Shown: positions 28,930 to 39,270, numbered from the stretch's first letter. The stretch is 64,000 nt of DNA from Streptococcus mitis B6 (GCF_000027165.1 NC_013853.1:1736001-1800000), one strand, 5' to 3'. The notes: generated from the sequence alone by a model not told the origin. A program made the numbers and translations.

Positions 28930-30501
28930 CTATATCTCAATATCTATTTCAACACCTGATTTAAATTCAACAGTGAGCTTATCATCAAATACCGTAACTT
29001 TTTCAATAAGCCGCCTTACTAATTGCTCATCATATTCCTCCAACTCGCAGGATTGTTCATTTAAGAAATCAGTCATTTCAGCGATTCGTTGCCTTTTTCC
29101 TTCACGCTCTGCATTCTCTGCAAGTGCATTTTGCTTCAATTCTCGAAGGCGGTAAATTTCATCAGCCACATCTTCATAGTCATTCTTGGACTTTGCTTGT
29201 ATAAGAAGCTGTTGTTGTAATTCTTCCAATTTGCCTTCAATATCATCGGTGGCATTATCATTTTCTTCATTAAATACAGTAGCTATGTTTTTCTTCAAGG
29301 TTGAGAGGAAGGGTTCTTTGTTAGCCAAAAGCTCGTTAATAGCCTTGACCACTGCTGTCTGCAATGTTTCCTCGTTTATGGTAGGAGCAGTGCATTCAGA
29401 CCCTTTTTCCTCCAATCGGCTAACACATCTCCAAACAATAGACTTGTAGCCTCTGTTATTCCAATGTACCCGTCGGTAAATATCGCCGCAGTGTCCGCAG
29501 TAAACAATACTCGATAAAGCATACTTGCTGCTATAGACTCGCTTTTTACCGCCTTTGCGGCCACGAAGATTTGCTCTTCGAACCATCTCTTCTTGAACTT
29601 GCATAAAAAGCTCCCTTGGAATAATCGGCTCATGGCTGTTTTCTACATAATACTGGGGAACGATGCCGTTATTCTTGACCCGCTTTTTAGAAAGGAAATC
29701 AACCGTATATGTCTTTTGTAGAAGGGCATCACCGATGTACTTTTCATTCTGCAATATCTTTTTTAGTGTTTCTGGTCTCCATTTGGCTTTGCCTGCCGCT
29801 GTAAGAATACCGTCTGCTTCTAGTCCTCTTGATATTTGTAAAAGACTAGCTCCTTCAAGGTACTCTCTATAAATCCGTTTAACAACCTCTGCACCCTCGG
29901 GGTCGATGACTAGTTGCTTGTTTTCATCCTTGGTGTATCCAAGGAAACGCTTATGGTTGACCTGGACTTCACCTTGTTGATATCGATACTGAATGCCCAG
30001 CTTAACGTTCTGACTTAAGGATTGGCTTTCCTGTTGGGCAAGGGAAGCCATAATAGTCAGCATAATTTCACCCTTGGAATCCATGGTGTTGATATTTTCT
30101 TTTTCAAAGAATACAGCGATGTTTTTATCTTTTAACTGACGGATGTATTTAAGGCAGTCTAACGTGTTTCTGGCAAATCGGCTGATGGATTTTGTAATGA
30201 TCATGTCTATTTTTCCTGCCATACATTCCTCAATCATGCGGTTGAACTCTTCACGCTTTTTGGTATTTGTACCTGTGATACCATCATCCGCAAAAATCCC
30301 TGCCAATTCCCATTCCTTGTTTTTCTTAATATAGTTTGTATAATGTTCAATCTGAATTTCATAACTTGAAGCCTGCTCCTCACTATCCGTTGAAACACGA
30401 CAGTAAGCAGCCACTCGTATTTTGGGTTTGCTCTCACTAGTTTTATTATTTCCGACTCGTTTAATTGCCGGAATCACTGTGACATTTCTACTCACTGCCA
30501 C
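28930..30501 (-). CDS. Large serine recombinase (first of three)
   Basis: 523 residues: resolvase catalytic domain with [14 protein letters not shown] (Ser near 37) and [13 protein letters not shown], a Recombinase domain (about 185-290), a zinc-ribbon ([13 protein letters not shown] ... WRCVSR ... SECTAP) and a C-terminal coiled coil. It integrates or excises elements of the Tn4451/IME type. It forms a tight set with the two genes upstream (3 bp and 0 bp gaps), a triple-recombinase arrangement seen on clostridial and enterococcal elements. Confidence 0.9.
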   Translation of the reverse strand: MAVSRNVTVIPAIKRVGNNKTSESKPKIRVAAYCRVSTDSEEQASSYEIQIEHYTNYIKKNKEWELAGIFADDGITGTNTKKREEFNRMIEECMAGKIDMIITKSISRFARNTLDCLKYIRQLKDKNIAVFFEKENINTMDSKGEIMLTIMASLAQQESQSLSQNVKLGIQYRYQQGEVQVNHKRFLGYTKDENKQLVIDPEGAEVVKRIYREYLEGASLLQISRGLEADGILTAAGKAKWRPETLKKILQNEKYIGDALLQKTYTVDFLSKKRVKNNGIVPQYYVENSHEPIIPRELFMQVQEEMVRRANLRGRKGGKKRVYSSKYALSSIVYCGHCGDIYRRVHWNNRGYKSIVWRCVSRLEEKGSECTAPTINEETLQTAVVKAINELLANKEPFLSTLKKNIATVFNEENDNATDDIEGKLEELQQQLLIQAKSKNDYEDVADEIYRLRELKQNALAENAEREGKRQRIAEMTDFLNEQSCELEEYDEQLVRRLIEKVTVFDDKLTVEFKSGVEIDIEI

Positions 30502-30504
30502 TTG

Positions 30505-30918
30505 TTACACCTCACTTTCTATCAAACTGTAGGCATATTCCGCCTGCTTGTATGGGTCTTCATATTTTTGCACCAGAGGTTTTGCTTTGAACTTTACAGG
30601 GTAATCCGTTTTCGGTTCATCTTTAGGTTCCCTTATCCTCCCGAGCTTTTCTGCTCGTTTTCGTTTTTCTTCTCTGGCTTTTTCAAATGTCTCCTCATCA
30701 ATAATGGGAGGGTAAAATTCATCGCCTAGGTAGTGCTTGTTCTGCAACATCTTACCTGCTGTGGCATGATAACAATCTATCCCAGCTTTTTTAGCAGCTT
30801 CCTTCAAAGAAAGGCCTGCCAAGTATCCGGAAAATAATTCTTTTACCTGCTCAGAAGTCTTTTCATCCACAACAGCTTTTCCATCTTCAATTCTATATCC
30901 ATAGGGTGTGTGACCCAT
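30505..30918 (-). CDS. Small recombinase-domain protein (second of three)
   Basis: 137 residues matching only the Recombinase DNA-binding domain: GHTPYGYRIEDGKAVVDE, then LKEAAKKAGI and MLQNKHYLGDEFYPPIIDEETF. No catalytic Ser domain. In related triple-recombinase modules the middle protein is also short, so it is likely a native accessory subunit rather than a fragment. Confidence 0.8.
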   Translation of the reverse strand: MGHTPYGYRIEDGKAVVDEKTSEQVKELFSGYLAGLSLKEAAKKAGIDCYHATAGKMLQNKHYLGDEFYPPIIDEETFEKAREEKRKRAEKLGRIREPKDEPKTDYPVKFKAKPLVQKYEDPYKQAEYAYSLIESEV

Positions 30919-32442
30919 CTAATTCACCAACCTTTCCTTCAATGTGATTCCACATTTTAATTCAAAACCTACTTCCTCCCGTGAAAAGACAATAATCCTC
31001 TCTACGTAATCTTCAAACAACTCATCCTCATAAGCTGTGAGCATTTTGGACTTAGTGGCAAACTTAAGCAGACGGTCAACTTCATCTACTTTAGCAAAAT
31101 TGCCATTGACGGAACGAGTAAGTTGATCCTTTTCGGCAAGAAGCCTTTCTCTTTCTGCCTCCAGTGCATTCTTTTCTTTATTAAACAGAGCAGGTTCCAG
31201 ATACCCTTTGGCCATTAAACCTGTCAGTACTTGGCTCTGCTCCATGTTGTTTTCAATTTTAGTTTCCAACTCTTCAATTCTACGAAAACTCGCTGCATTG
31301 TTTTGGTTACGTAACCCATGAAAAAGTGGTCTTAATATAAACTTCTGACCGAATATGAGTTTATTCATCATCGTAACAAATGCAGTCTTTATATCTTCAT
31401 CTCGAATGAACTGCATGGAACATTCCGTTATATTGCTGATATGCTTACTGCAGCACCAAGCAATGTATTTTCTTGTACCAGATGAATGAATCCGTCTTTT
31501 AAAGGTACTGCCACATTCCGAGCAGATAATTTTGCTAGAAAAGGAATATCGGTTTAGATATTTACTGTTGCGTTTTTCGATTCCTTTTTCCTTGGCTCTC
31601 TGATTGAGAATGGCATCTACAGCTTCAAAATCTTCAGGGCTGATAATTGCCTCATGGTGGTTTTCTACTAGATACATATTTTTTTCACCATAATTGGTGT
31701 GCCTGTTAAAATGGCTATCAGTATAAGTCTTTTGCAAAATAACATCGCCAGTATATTTTTCATTGGTCAGAATCCCTCTAATCGTAGTAGCTGTCCAACG
31801 ACCACCTCTTTTTGAAGGGATACCCTTTTGATTAAGATCATTTGCAACTTTCTGTGTGCCTTTGCCCGATAATACCTCTGCAAAAATATACTTCACAATT
31901 TCAGCTTGCTTGGGGTTTATTATCATCTGACCGTCAATGTTTTGATACCCATATGGTGGGTAGGAAATTTTAAAGGTTCCGTTTTGGAATCGTCTTTGAA
32001 TGGCCCACTTCGTATTTTCGGAAATGGAAATTGACTCACTTTCTGCAAGCCCACTTAAAATGGAGAGCATCAATTCGCTCTCCATTGAACTCGTATTGAT
32101 GTTTTCCTTCTCAAAATAGATATGAACCCCAAGGTCGATCAGTTTTCGAACCATCTCCAAGCAATCTGTAGTATTTCTGGCAAATCGGCTAATTGACTTT
32201 GTAATAATTAAGTCAATTCTCCCAGTTTCACAGTCTGATAACATTCTAAGTAGGTCAGAGCGGTTTTCCTTTTTCGTGCCGCTGATACCCTCGTCATAAT
32301 ATAAGCCTGCGTATTCCCATTCTGGATTAGCCTTTATATAGCTCTCATAATGGGCCTTTTGTGCTTGCAAGCTGACAAGTTGTTCATCACTGCCTGTAGA
32401 AACTCGACAGTAGGCAACTACTCGTGTTTTTATTAGAAATAA
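30919..32442 (-). pseudogene. Large serine recombinase (third of three), start codon lost
   Basis: The open frame runs from 32442 and includes VVAYCRVSTGSDEQ with the catalytic Ser, [13 protein letters not shown], a Recombinase domain, a zinc-ribbon (KIICSECGSTFKRR ... WCCSKH) and a coiled coil. A TAA sits at 32443-32445, and no ATG, GTG or TTG occurs before the catalytic motif. The first TTG, 32370, would give a protein without the active Ser. The 5' end thus appears cut at about 32440, which may be an element boundary. Confidence 0.75.
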
Positions 32443-32489
32443 TTAATAAAATATCCATTCTAATGGGATTTGATAGGGAATCAAATATT

Positions 32490-32582
32490 CTAACTAAATC
32501 TATCATCTTTTATTCCTGAAATATTGCAAATAAACTTAATATTGAAATAAACACCATTATATCTTTTAATAATTTTTTTCAT
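32490..32582 (-). CDS. Short 30-codon ORF after the ABC permease
   Basis: MKKIIKRYNGVYFNIKFICN... with an excellent AGGAGG site, 19 bp after the permease stop. A one-base shorter A run would give a hydrophobic peptide (KKLLKDIMVFISILSLFAIF) instead, so it may be a frameshifted small membrane protein. Not recognised. Confidence 0.35.
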   Translation of the reverse strand: MKKIIKRYNGVYFNIKFICNISGIKDDRFS

Positions 32583-32601
32583 AGAACATCTCCTCCTTAA
32601 A

Positions 32602-34158
32602 CTAAAAATTTAATCTACAAGTTTTTATATAAACGCCACCCGCAATAACGAGCAAAATAAGTGCTACTCCCAATAATGTAGGTACTATAGAAAAATGCAA
32701 AAACCAATGGAAAAGAATTGGTATAACTAATGCAGCCATTCCAATAATTGCAGATACAATAACAGGCATACTCTGTTTTACTATCATCATCTCACTTTCC
32801 CATTCAAAGTTGGGAAATTTTTTATTCAAAGAAATTCCAATCACTGTTATAAAAACGGAATAACAAATAGGAACAATTATTAAGCTGATGGTTTGAAGAA
32901 TGTCCATATCAAGCTTTAGCAAAAATATAAACACAGAAACAATATATCCAATTAAATGAAGCGTAAGATTTACTGCAATCTTAGAATTTAAAATCGTTTT
33001 TACCATAATAGGAGAACTTTGCAAAATCCAAACATTTTTACCTTCTAAAGATATGGAAAATGCTGCCGGACAACTAAGCAAAAACATTGAAGCAATACAC
33101 ATTGGAGCAAAATTCGAAAGATATTCATTAATATTTTCGATTCCCGAATATTCCCCTATTTGTTGTAAAGAATTAAAAAGAAGAAATATACTAAAAACAC
33201 ATAAAAGTATTACACCAAGACCTGCATTCAACACTGCCATATATGAGTTTAGAAACAGTCCCATTTCTTTTTTATATAGGGCAAAAAATACTGATTTTCT
33301 ATTATAAGATTTTTTGTTATCAGAATATCTTGATGTTGTTTTAGCAAGAGTATTAAGCAATCCATACTTCAATGAAACCATTTTGGCAAATATATAAAAA
33401 AATACTATTGAAAGAACAATAAATAATCCTACTCCAATGTACATTGGAAAATTATAGTATTCCATAAATAGCTTAGATAGTGGGTACAATCCGGTAATTT
33501 GCTTAGAAAGCATAATCCCAATACCATTTTCATTACCTGATTTCATAGCTGCCACTGCAATATATCCAATTATCCCTATCATTGCAAATGAAAAAATTAA
33601 AGCAATAACATTTTTTCTCTTAAAGAAAGATGAAGCAACAACAATAACGATTCCCATACATGCTGCTATACACATAGGTATCAACGGAACAAAAATTATG
33701 GAAGTAAAATACAATATAATCTGTAATACATTTAAACTTCCGTTTAACACCCAAACAATTCCTCCCGGAAGCATAAACATCAATCCTATTAAAAAATTCA
33801 ATAAATACATAAACATAAACTTGCTGCTTATAATATCCGAACTTTTTACAGGCAATGACAAAAGATTTTCCATATCACGACTGCCAAATAAAATCCCATT
33901 CGAATAAAATATTGTCAAAAATAATATTGCAAAGCTTGATACCGATACCATATATGCCGGTATCAACTCCTGCTGTCCCAGTTGTACCAATGTTTTGGCT
34001 GTTATGATATTATAAACAAAGAAAAATATAGCAAGAGTTATTATTCCAAAACTTGCAATAACAATTGAACTTTGTTTTTTATTTCCCGGCTCTTTCATTT
34101 CGTTGATCGGAAAGAAATTTATCAATTGTGCTCTAATTAGTATCCAAATTTTGCTCAT
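32602..34158 (-). CDS. ABC-2 type permease
   Basis: 518 residues from the ATG at 34158, which overlaps the ATPase end; the longer frame to 34230 only reads the ATPase gene. Twelve or more hydrophobic segments spread through the length, typical of large single-gene ABC-2 permeases. With the ATPase and TetR regulator it forms an export system common on clostridial mobile DNA. Substrate unknown. Confidence 0.8.
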   Translation of the reverse strand: MSKIWILIRAQLINFFPINEMKEPGNKKQSSIVIASFGIITLAIFFFVYNIITAKTLVQLGQQELIPAYMVSVSSFAILFLTIFYSNGILFGSRDMENLLSLPVKSSDIISSKFMFMYLLNFLIGLMFMLPGGIVWVLNGSLNVLQIILYFTSIIFVPLIPMCIAACMGIVIVVASSFFKRKNVIALIFSFAMIGIIGYIAVAAMKSGNENGIGIMLSKQITGLYPLSKLFMEYYNFPMYIGVGLFIVLSIVFFYIFAKMVSLKYGLLNTLAKTTSRYSDNKKSYNRKSVFFALYKKEMGLFLNSYMAVLNAGLGVILLCVFSIFLLFNSLQQIGEYSGIENINEYLSNFAPMCIASMFLLSCPAAFSISLEGKNVWILQSSPIMVKTILNSKIAVNLTLHLIGYIVSVFIFLLKLDMDILQTISLIIVPICYSVFITVIGISLNKKFPNFEWESEMMIVKQSMPVIVSAIIGMAALVIPILFHWFLHFSIVPTLLGVALILLVIAGGVYIKTCRLNF

Positions 34159-34861
34159 TATCCTGCACCTCCATGAAAAAAGTTTCCAAAGATTTATTGC
34201 CTTTGACTTCTTCTGTATTTCCGCTCGCAATTAACTTTCCATTTTTTATAATTGCAATTTTATTACATAATTTTTCTGCAACATCCAATACATGTGTTGA
34301 AAAGAAAATAGCTCCTCCATCTGATACGCATTCGTGCATTATTTTCTTTAGTAGAAAAGTTGCTTTCGGATCAAGTCCAACAAAAGGTTCATCTAAAATT
34401 AGTAACTTTGGAGAATGCACCAGTGCAGAAATAATCGCCGTTCTTTGCTTCATGCCATGTGAATACGAAGATATCATTCCCGAAAGATGTTTCGTCATTT
34501 CAAACAAATCGCCGTATCTCTGAATTCTTTCTCTGCGTATCTCAGTAGAAACTTCAAATAAATCAGCAATAAAATTGATGTACTGAAATCCTGTCAGATG
34601 TTCATATAAATCCGGATTATCCGGAATGTATGCCATTATTTTCTTACAAATAACAGGCTCTTCTTTAATAGAATGCCCGTCAATCGTTATACTTCCATTC
34701 TCAAAATCATGAATTCCAACTACCGCTTTTATCGTTGTAGTTTTTCCGGCTCCATTTGCACCAATGAATCCATAAATATCTCCAGACTGTACTGAAATGG
34801 ATAAGTTTTCAACAGCCTTTTTGTTCCCATAGAATTTACTAAAATTCTTTATCTCTAACAT
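34133..34861 (-). CDS. ABC transporter ATP-binding protein
   Basis: 242 residues from the ATG at 34861 with GGAGG before it. Walker A GANGAGKTTT near 37, signature SSYSHGMKQRTAI (variant SYSHG), Walker B LLILDEPFVGLD and the His switch STHVLD. Partner of the overlapping permease. A 13-bp palindrome lies 15 bp upstream (34877-34889), shared with the TetR gene. Confidence 0.9.
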   Translation of the reverse strand: MLEIKNFSKFYGNKKAVENLSISVQSGDIYGFIGANGAGKTTTIKAVVGIHDFENGSITIDGHSIKEEPVICKKIMAYIPDNPDLYEHLTGFQYINFIADLFEVSTEIRRERIQRYGDLFEMTKHLSGMISSYSHGMKQRTAIISALVHSPKLLILDEPFVGLDPKATFLLKKIMHECVSDGGAIFFSTHVLDVAEKLCNKIAIIKNGKLIASGNTEEVKGNKSLETFFMEVQDNEQNLDTN

Positions 34862-34876
34862 AATTTCCACCTCCAT

Positions 34877-34889
34877 TGACAATTTGTCA
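34877..34889. promoter_or_regulatory. TetR-type operator before the ABC operon
   Basis: TGACAATTTGTCA, a perfect 13-bp palindrome apart from its centre, just before the ribosome site of the ATPase gene. Nearly identical to the box at 35623-35635. Confidence 0.65.
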
Positions 34890-34971
34890 GTTATTCCTTG
34901 AAATAAAACCGATAACTTGTGTATCAGTAGCTATCGGCAAATTATTCTCCTTGCAAACATTCTATTCTTTT

Positions 34972-35589
34972 TTAATTAATAAAGAGCTTTTTCGTATTTA
35001 AGCTTTGTTCAAGCATTATCTTAAATGCATTTAAGTAGTTATCAACAGGTTCTTCCTTTAAATATCTTATACTTATGTTATTTGAAACAAAAACATAAGC
35101 TGTCATAAGCAACTCTGCTGTTTCTAATGGATATTTTACAGAAAAAACTCTTTCCATTATTCCTTGATTTAAAATCTTTTCAAAATATATTGTCAGTTTT
35201 TCAACAAGCTTATGGGATAACTTATCTATCATATATTGATTTTCTTTAAGGTCAATTGTTTTTTGTAGCACTGTACCCTCTGCTGAAATATTTTCTGAAG
35301 ATATAATTGTAACATCTATAAATGATCTGATTTTTTCTATGGCAGTTTTATCTTCATCATAAGCAATAATATAAATATCTTTCAGTAGTCTATCTGAATA
35401 TTGTTCTACAAGACAATATAAGATATCCTCTTTATTCTTAAAGTGATAATATAACAACCCTCTTGATATATTTACTTTATCAACTATATCCTGAGTTGTT
35501 GTATTAGTATATCCTTTCTCCATAAAGAGTATCATTGCAGCATCCATAATCTCTGCACGTCGTATTTCAGGTTCTTTTACATCTCTCAT
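34972..35589 (-). CDS. TetR/AcrR-family repressor
   Basis: 205 residues: N-terminal helix-turn-helix (FMEKGYTNTTTQDIVDKVNISRGLLYYHFKNKEDIL) with a variable ligand domain. Located upstream of and on the same strand as the ABC genes. The palindrome before it and the one before the ATPase are the same, so it probably represses both itself and the exporter. Confidence 0.87.
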   Translation of the reverse strand: MRDVKEPEIRRAEIMDAAMILFMEKGYTNTTTQDIVDKVNISRGLLYYHFKNKEDILYCLVEQYSDRLLKDIYIIAYDEDKTAIEKIRSFIDVTIISSENISAEGTVLQKTIDLKENQYMIDKLSHKLVEKLTIYFEKILNQGIMERVFSVKYPLETAELLMTAYVFVSNNISIRYLKEEPVDNYLNAFKIMLEQSLNTKKLFIN

Positions 35590-35622
35590 TTTATACCTCC
35601 TATTTAAAGGATATCACGCAAC

Positions 35623-35635
35623 TGACATTTTGTCA
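35623..35635. promoter_or_regulatory. TetR-type operator before its own gene
   Basis: TGACATTTTGTCA, extended to a larger inverted repeat (CGCAA...TTGCG), 34 bp upstream of the tetR start. Matches 34877-34889 at 12 of 13 positions. Confidence 0.65.
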
Positions 35636-35702
35636 ATTGCGTTTTCTCATTTCTCTTGAATTTTATGGTATAATATATTTACAATTTTAGAAAAATGCTT
35701 AA

Positions 35703-35787
35703 TGCTTGCTTGACTTTTGTAGCAAGCACAGTAAGTGTACGGACACTTACGAAATAAGGTTTAGCTATTTCTAGCTAGACCTTTTTT
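35703..35787 (+). terminator. Hairpin cluster at right end of the island
   Basis: Three inverted repeats in a row: TGCTTGC/GCAAGCA (35703-35728), GTAAGTGT-ACGG-ACACTTAC (35731-35750), and GGTTTAGCTA/TAGCTAGACC (35758-35781) followed by six T. The last is a good intrinsic terminator on the plus strand and overlaps the stop of the TDT gene on the minus strand. The island ends at or just left of this point. Confidence 0.6.
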
Positions 35788-36674
35788 CGTAACCAAATCA
35801 GATAAGCGCCTAATACAAAGAGCAAAATGATTAGGCAAATAACAGTTTCAGCCAATACCAGATAATCCAGAAATGGAAGTTTCAAGAGTCCCTGAGCCAT
35901 CTTGAGCGAAGTAGCTGTGATAATAGTCGGGAAGGTGAGGGCTGAGAAGGCTGGTTGAAAACCTTGTTTTAAAATATTGGGCAAGCGACTCAATACAAAG
36001 AAAAAGAAGGATTGAGAAGCCAAAATCATGACAATCAAGAGCCAAGTCGGCAGGTTGGATCCTCCTACTCGAACCAGAGAAGCCAAGAGTAGAGAGAAGG
36101 GAGCACAGTAGATTCCTTCTTGTCCAAGCAAGGCTAGTGGGAGCGGTTGTTTCTTTAAATCGCTATAAATAAGGGGATAGAGATAGAAGGTAAGAAGAAA
36201 ACCAAAACTCAAGGTTGCATAGGCAATTTCGATGATGCCTACGAGAGGATAGGTCAAGGTTGCCACTGCTATCCCTACATAGAGAACCGTCCAGCTTGGG
36301 GTCGCAGGAACCCTACGACCCGGACAGGCAAACTTGATGGTAAAACCAGCAATCAAGGACAAATCCAAGAGAAATGAAAACCACCAGAGTCCTTGCGCTA
36401 CCAAAGGAAGATGAGGGAATACGCGAAAGATATAGGTAGATAAAATCATCCCAGCCATAGGAAAGGTGGCCATTCCTGACAAAAGAGGAGGCTTGGTCAA
36501 TTCTTGCTTACTTTCTTTCCAATTGAGCAGACGAAGAATCAGAAAGAATAGCCACAAAATCAAACCTGATAGACTCAGTAGATGTGATAGAACTGGCACT
36601 GTATCTAAAACGAGATTTCCAGCTCCTGCCAAACCTAGCAAACAACCAGAAAATACTAAGGGGAGTTTTTTCAT
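35775..36674 (-). CDS. TDT-family transporter (SLAC1/TehA-like)
   Basis: About 299 residues, ten hydrophobic segments, of the tellurite-resistance/dicarboxylate transporter (SLAC1) family. Start at the ATG at 36674 with GGAGG 7 bases upstream; the frame opens at 36686. Chromosomal backbone gene. Substrate in streptococci is not established; sulfite, malate or halide export are family possibilities. Confidence 0.78.
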   Translation of the reverse strand: MKKLPLVFSGCLLGLAGAGNLVLDTVPVLSHLLSLSGLILWLFFLILRLLNWKESKQELTKPPLLSGMATFPMAGMILSTYIFRVFPHLPLVAQGLWWFSFLLDLSLIAGFTIKFACPGRRVPATPSWTVLYVGIAVATLTYPLVGIIEIAYATLSFGFLLTFYLYPLIYSDLKKQPLPLALLGQEGIYCAPFSLLLASLVRVGGSNLPTWLLIVMILASQSFFFFVLSRLPNILKQGFQPAFSALTFPTIITATSLKMAQGLLKLPFLDYLVLAETVICLIILLFVLGAYLIWLRKKV

Positions 36675-36758
36675 ACCAACCTCCAATAATCATGTTAGTT
36701 TCAGTATAGCATAAAAGCGCTTAAATGAGGGATTAAAAAACGAAGTCCGATTATTTCA

Positions 36759-36860
36759 TACTCTTCGAAAATCTCTTCAAACCACGTCAACGTCTCCTTG
36801 CCGTACTCAAGTACAGCCTGCGGCTAGTTTCCTAGTTTGCTCTTTGATTTTCATTGAGTA
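36759..36860. repeat. RUP-type repeat (copy 2)
   Basis: 102 bp from TACTCTTCGAAAATC to TTTTCATTGAGTA, same orientation as copy 1 and very similar. Between the AhpD-like gene and the TDT gene. Confidence 0.87.
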
Positions 36861-36889
36861 TCAGACTTCATTTTGTGATCAGATATGAA

Positions 36890-37438
36890 TTAAGCATAAG
36901 GTTGCAATTCTGGGTTAATTGGGGTATTGGCTAGGTTGTTGGCATAGTTACAGAGGCTTGCTAGGCTGACACCAAGAACCACATCCAAGGCATTTTGTTG
37001 GGTGTAACCAGCTTCTAAAAACTCACCCAAGGCTTCATCTCCTACACGACCCTTGGTATTGATAACTGCCAAAGTAAACTTAGCTAGGGTATCCAATTTA
37101 GGATCTGTTTCAATTGGAGTACGATTGCGAAGGGCTTGAAGCAGATCATCGTTCATCTGGATTTGTTTGATTGAAAAGGCTGTGTGACCTGCGACGCAGA
37201 AGGCACAACCATTGGTCACAGCTGCCGTGATTTGCACCACTTCACGCTCAACAGGCGTCAAGCTGTTACGACGATTGATGGCTCCGACAGTTCTGTAGGC
37301 TTCTAAAGCAGTTGGTGCATTAGCCAAGAGACCAATTAGGTTGGGAATATAGCCATTGTTATCTTTTTGCACTGTTTCAAGAACTTCTTTCACTTCTGCT
37401 GGTGCTGATTCGACTGTATGGATTGTAAATGTTGTCAT
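36890..37438 (-). CDS. Carboxymuconolactone decarboxylase / AhpD-like protein
   Basis: 182 residues from the ATG at 37438. The AhpD signature is visible: EVVQITAAVTNGCAFCVAGH, with a CxxC pair and downstream His that act as a peroxidase relay in AhpD. Probably a peroxide or thiol redox enzyme in the cytoplasm. Stands as a single gene. Confidence 0.82.
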   Translation of the reverse strand: MTTFTIHTVESAPAEVKEVLETVQKDNNGYIPNLIGLLANAPTALEAYRTVGAINRRNSLTPVEREVVQITAAVTNGCAFCVAGHTAFSIKQIQMNDDLLQALRNRTPIETDPKLDTLAKFTLAVINTKGRVGDEALGEFLEAGYTQQNALDVVLGVSLASLCNYANNLANTPINPELQPYA

Positions 37439-37569
37439 TATAAAACCTCTTTTCATGTTGTTGAAACCTAGTCTATCACAGATTCTATACCATGTATAAT
37501 ATATATTTTAAATTGCACCGATAGAAATTTCTTATGAAAGTAAAAAATCACACGCGATGTGTGATTCCA

Positions 37570-38892
37570 TTATTTATTAAAATACTTTTTAGTCTCAGCA
37601 ATAACGACCGGCGACAAGACTAAGAGGGCAATCAAGTTTGGCAGAGCCATCAAGGCATTGACAATATCTGCGATAATCCAGACCATATCCAACTCGATAA
37701 ATCCTCCCAACAAAACCATGAGTACAAAGACCACACGGTAGAGCCAGATAAAGCGAACCCCAAAGAGAAACTCAAAGCAACGTTCCCCGTAATAGTTCCA
37801 ACCTAGAATCGTTGTAAATGCAAAGAGCACAAGGAAGATGGTCAAGAGGGCAGGTCCAAAGTGTGAAAAGACTGTTGAGAAAGCAGACTGAGTCAAGGCA
37901 ACCCCATTTAAGTCACCACTCCAAACCCCAGTTACCAAGATGGTCAAACCAGTCAGCGTACAGATAATGAGTGTGTCTATAAAGGTTCCTGTCATGGAAA
38001 TCAAACCTTGCTCTACTGGTTCGTTTGTCTTAGCTGCAGCAGCTGCAATGGGAGCAGAACCCAGGCCAGATTCGTTTGAGAACACACCACGCGCCACACC
38101 ATTTTGAATAGCCATCCGAATGCTAGCACCAGCAAATCCACCTACCGCAGCAACAGGACTAAAAGCTGATGTCAAGATTAGAGCGATTGTGGCAGGGAGT
38201 TTACCAACATTAAAGAAAATAACTGTAAGAGTCCCCAAAATATAAATGATAGCCATAAAAGGAACAACAGCTGTCGAAATCTTAGAAATAGACTTGAGTC
38301 CACCAAAGACTGCAATCGCTACTAAGACAGATAAAACGAGAGCCGTAATAGCTGGCGAAATAGTCGTCGTATTTTGGATAGATTCTGTTATCGCGTTCAA
38401 TTGGGTGAAGGTTCCGATTCCCAATAGGGCTACTAAGACACCTGCGATAGCAAAGAAGATAGCAAGTGGTCGCCACTTTTCTCCCATCCCTAGAAGGATA
38501 TAGTGCATTGGGCCTCCCGCTACTGCACCATGGTCGTCCTTGGTGCGGTATTTAATAGCTAATAAACCTTCCGCATACTTGGTTGCCATCCCAAAGAAAG
38601 CCGCCATCCACATCCAAAAGAGAGCTCCTGGTCCACCGACCTTGATAGCTGTCGCCACTCCGATAATATTTCCCGTACCAACTGTCGCTGCTAGGGCTGT
38701 ACACAAGGCCGCAAAACTGGATACATCCCCATGCCCCTTATCCTTGATAAAAATAAGCTGAAAGGCCTTAGAGAGACGCAAAACCTGCAAAAGTCCTAAA
38801 CGGGCAGTTAGGTAAATCCCTGTTCCGACCAATAAAATCAAGAGGGGTGGACCCCAAGCAAAAGCATCAATTGATTTAAGCAATTCTAACAT
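37570..38892 (-). CDS. Sodium:alanine/glycine symporter (AGCS family)
   Basis: 440 residues, about ten membrane helices. The AGCS signature region GTGNIIGVATAIKVGGPGALFWMW near 72-95 and NESGLGSAPIAAAAAKT near 273-289 are clear. The glycine riboswitch in its leader indicates that glycine is a main substrate and that transport is tuned to glycine level. Confidence 0.92.
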   Translation of the reverse strand: MLELLKSIDAFAWGPPLLILLVGTGIYLTARLGLLQVLRLSKAFQLIFIKDKGHGDVSSFAALCTALAATVGTGNIIGVATAIKVGGPGALFWMWMAAFFGMATKYAEGLLAIKYRTKDDHGAVAGGPMHYILLGMGEKWRPLAIFFAIAGVLVALLGIGTFTQLNAITESIQNTTTISPAITALVLSVLVAIAVFGGLKSISKISTAVVPFMAIIYILGTLTVIFFNVGKLPATIALILTSAFSPVAAVGGFAGASIRMAIQNGVARGVFSNESGLGSAPIAAAAAKTNEPVEQGLISMTGTFIDTLIICTLTGLTILVTGVWSGDLNGVALTQSAFSTVFSHFGPALLTIFLVLFAFTTILGWNYYGERCFEFLFGVRFIWLYRVVFVLMVLLGGFIELDMVWIIADIVNALMALPNLIALLVLSPVVIAETKKYFNK

Positions 38893-38924
38893 TTCCTTCT
38901 CCTATCTTCTCAACCCCAAAAGAA

Positions 38925-38951
38925 AGAGCACATGCAAGATACATGTACTCT
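38925..38951 (-). terminator. Riboswitch-linked terminator
   Basis: Minus strand AGAGTACATG, TATCTTG loop, CATGTGCTCT, then TTCTTTT. It sits between the glycine aptamer and the symporter start, so it is the likely expression platform. Confidence 0.75.
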
Positions 38952-38985
38952 GGAATGCTTAGATAAATGCTAAAAAGCGGTCTAT

Positions 38986-39075
38986 CCTAGCTCTGTCCTT
39001 TTACCTGAGAGTTTGAGCAGTTGCCTGCCTTGCCCCTTCGGTGCCTTCACGGTCTCTCCAGAGTTCCGTCCATTT
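38986..39075 (-). promoter_or_regulatory. Glycine riboswitch (single aptamer visible)
   Basis: Minus strand contains GGAGAGACCGTGAAGGCACC, then CGAAGGGG and AACTCTCAGGTAAAAGGAC, the conserved gcvT-type glycine aptamer. Only one full aptamer is evident. It precedes a glycine/alanine symporter, where such riboswitches often turn expression off with glycine. Confidence 0.92.
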
Positions 39076-39147
39076 ACAGTCACGGAAAATCAAACGATTT
39101 CCCACTTCTATTAAACTTCATTCGGTGTTGGTATTTAATTGATTCTT

Positions 39148-39176
39148 ATTTTACAAAAAATGTTGGCTTTTGTCAA
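39148..39176 (-). promoter_or_regulatory. Promoter of the riboswitch-symporter unit
   Basis: TTGACA (39171-39176), 17-bp spacer, TAAAAT (39148-39153). It starts the leader about 70 bp before the aptamer. Confidence 0.8.
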
Positions 39177-39270
39177 TAGATTTTGGGAAAATCTTATTTG
39201 ACTCTGTAGAAAAAGATTGAGCATTCCCATGTGCGTGAGGTGCTGTTAATTAAATGAATCTGTTTCACTC

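Noticed and set aside
35703..35787. Hairpin cluster as a small RNA gene or attachment site
   Set aside because: Only the last hairpin has a T tail, and no promoter or matching left-end copy near serS could be identified.
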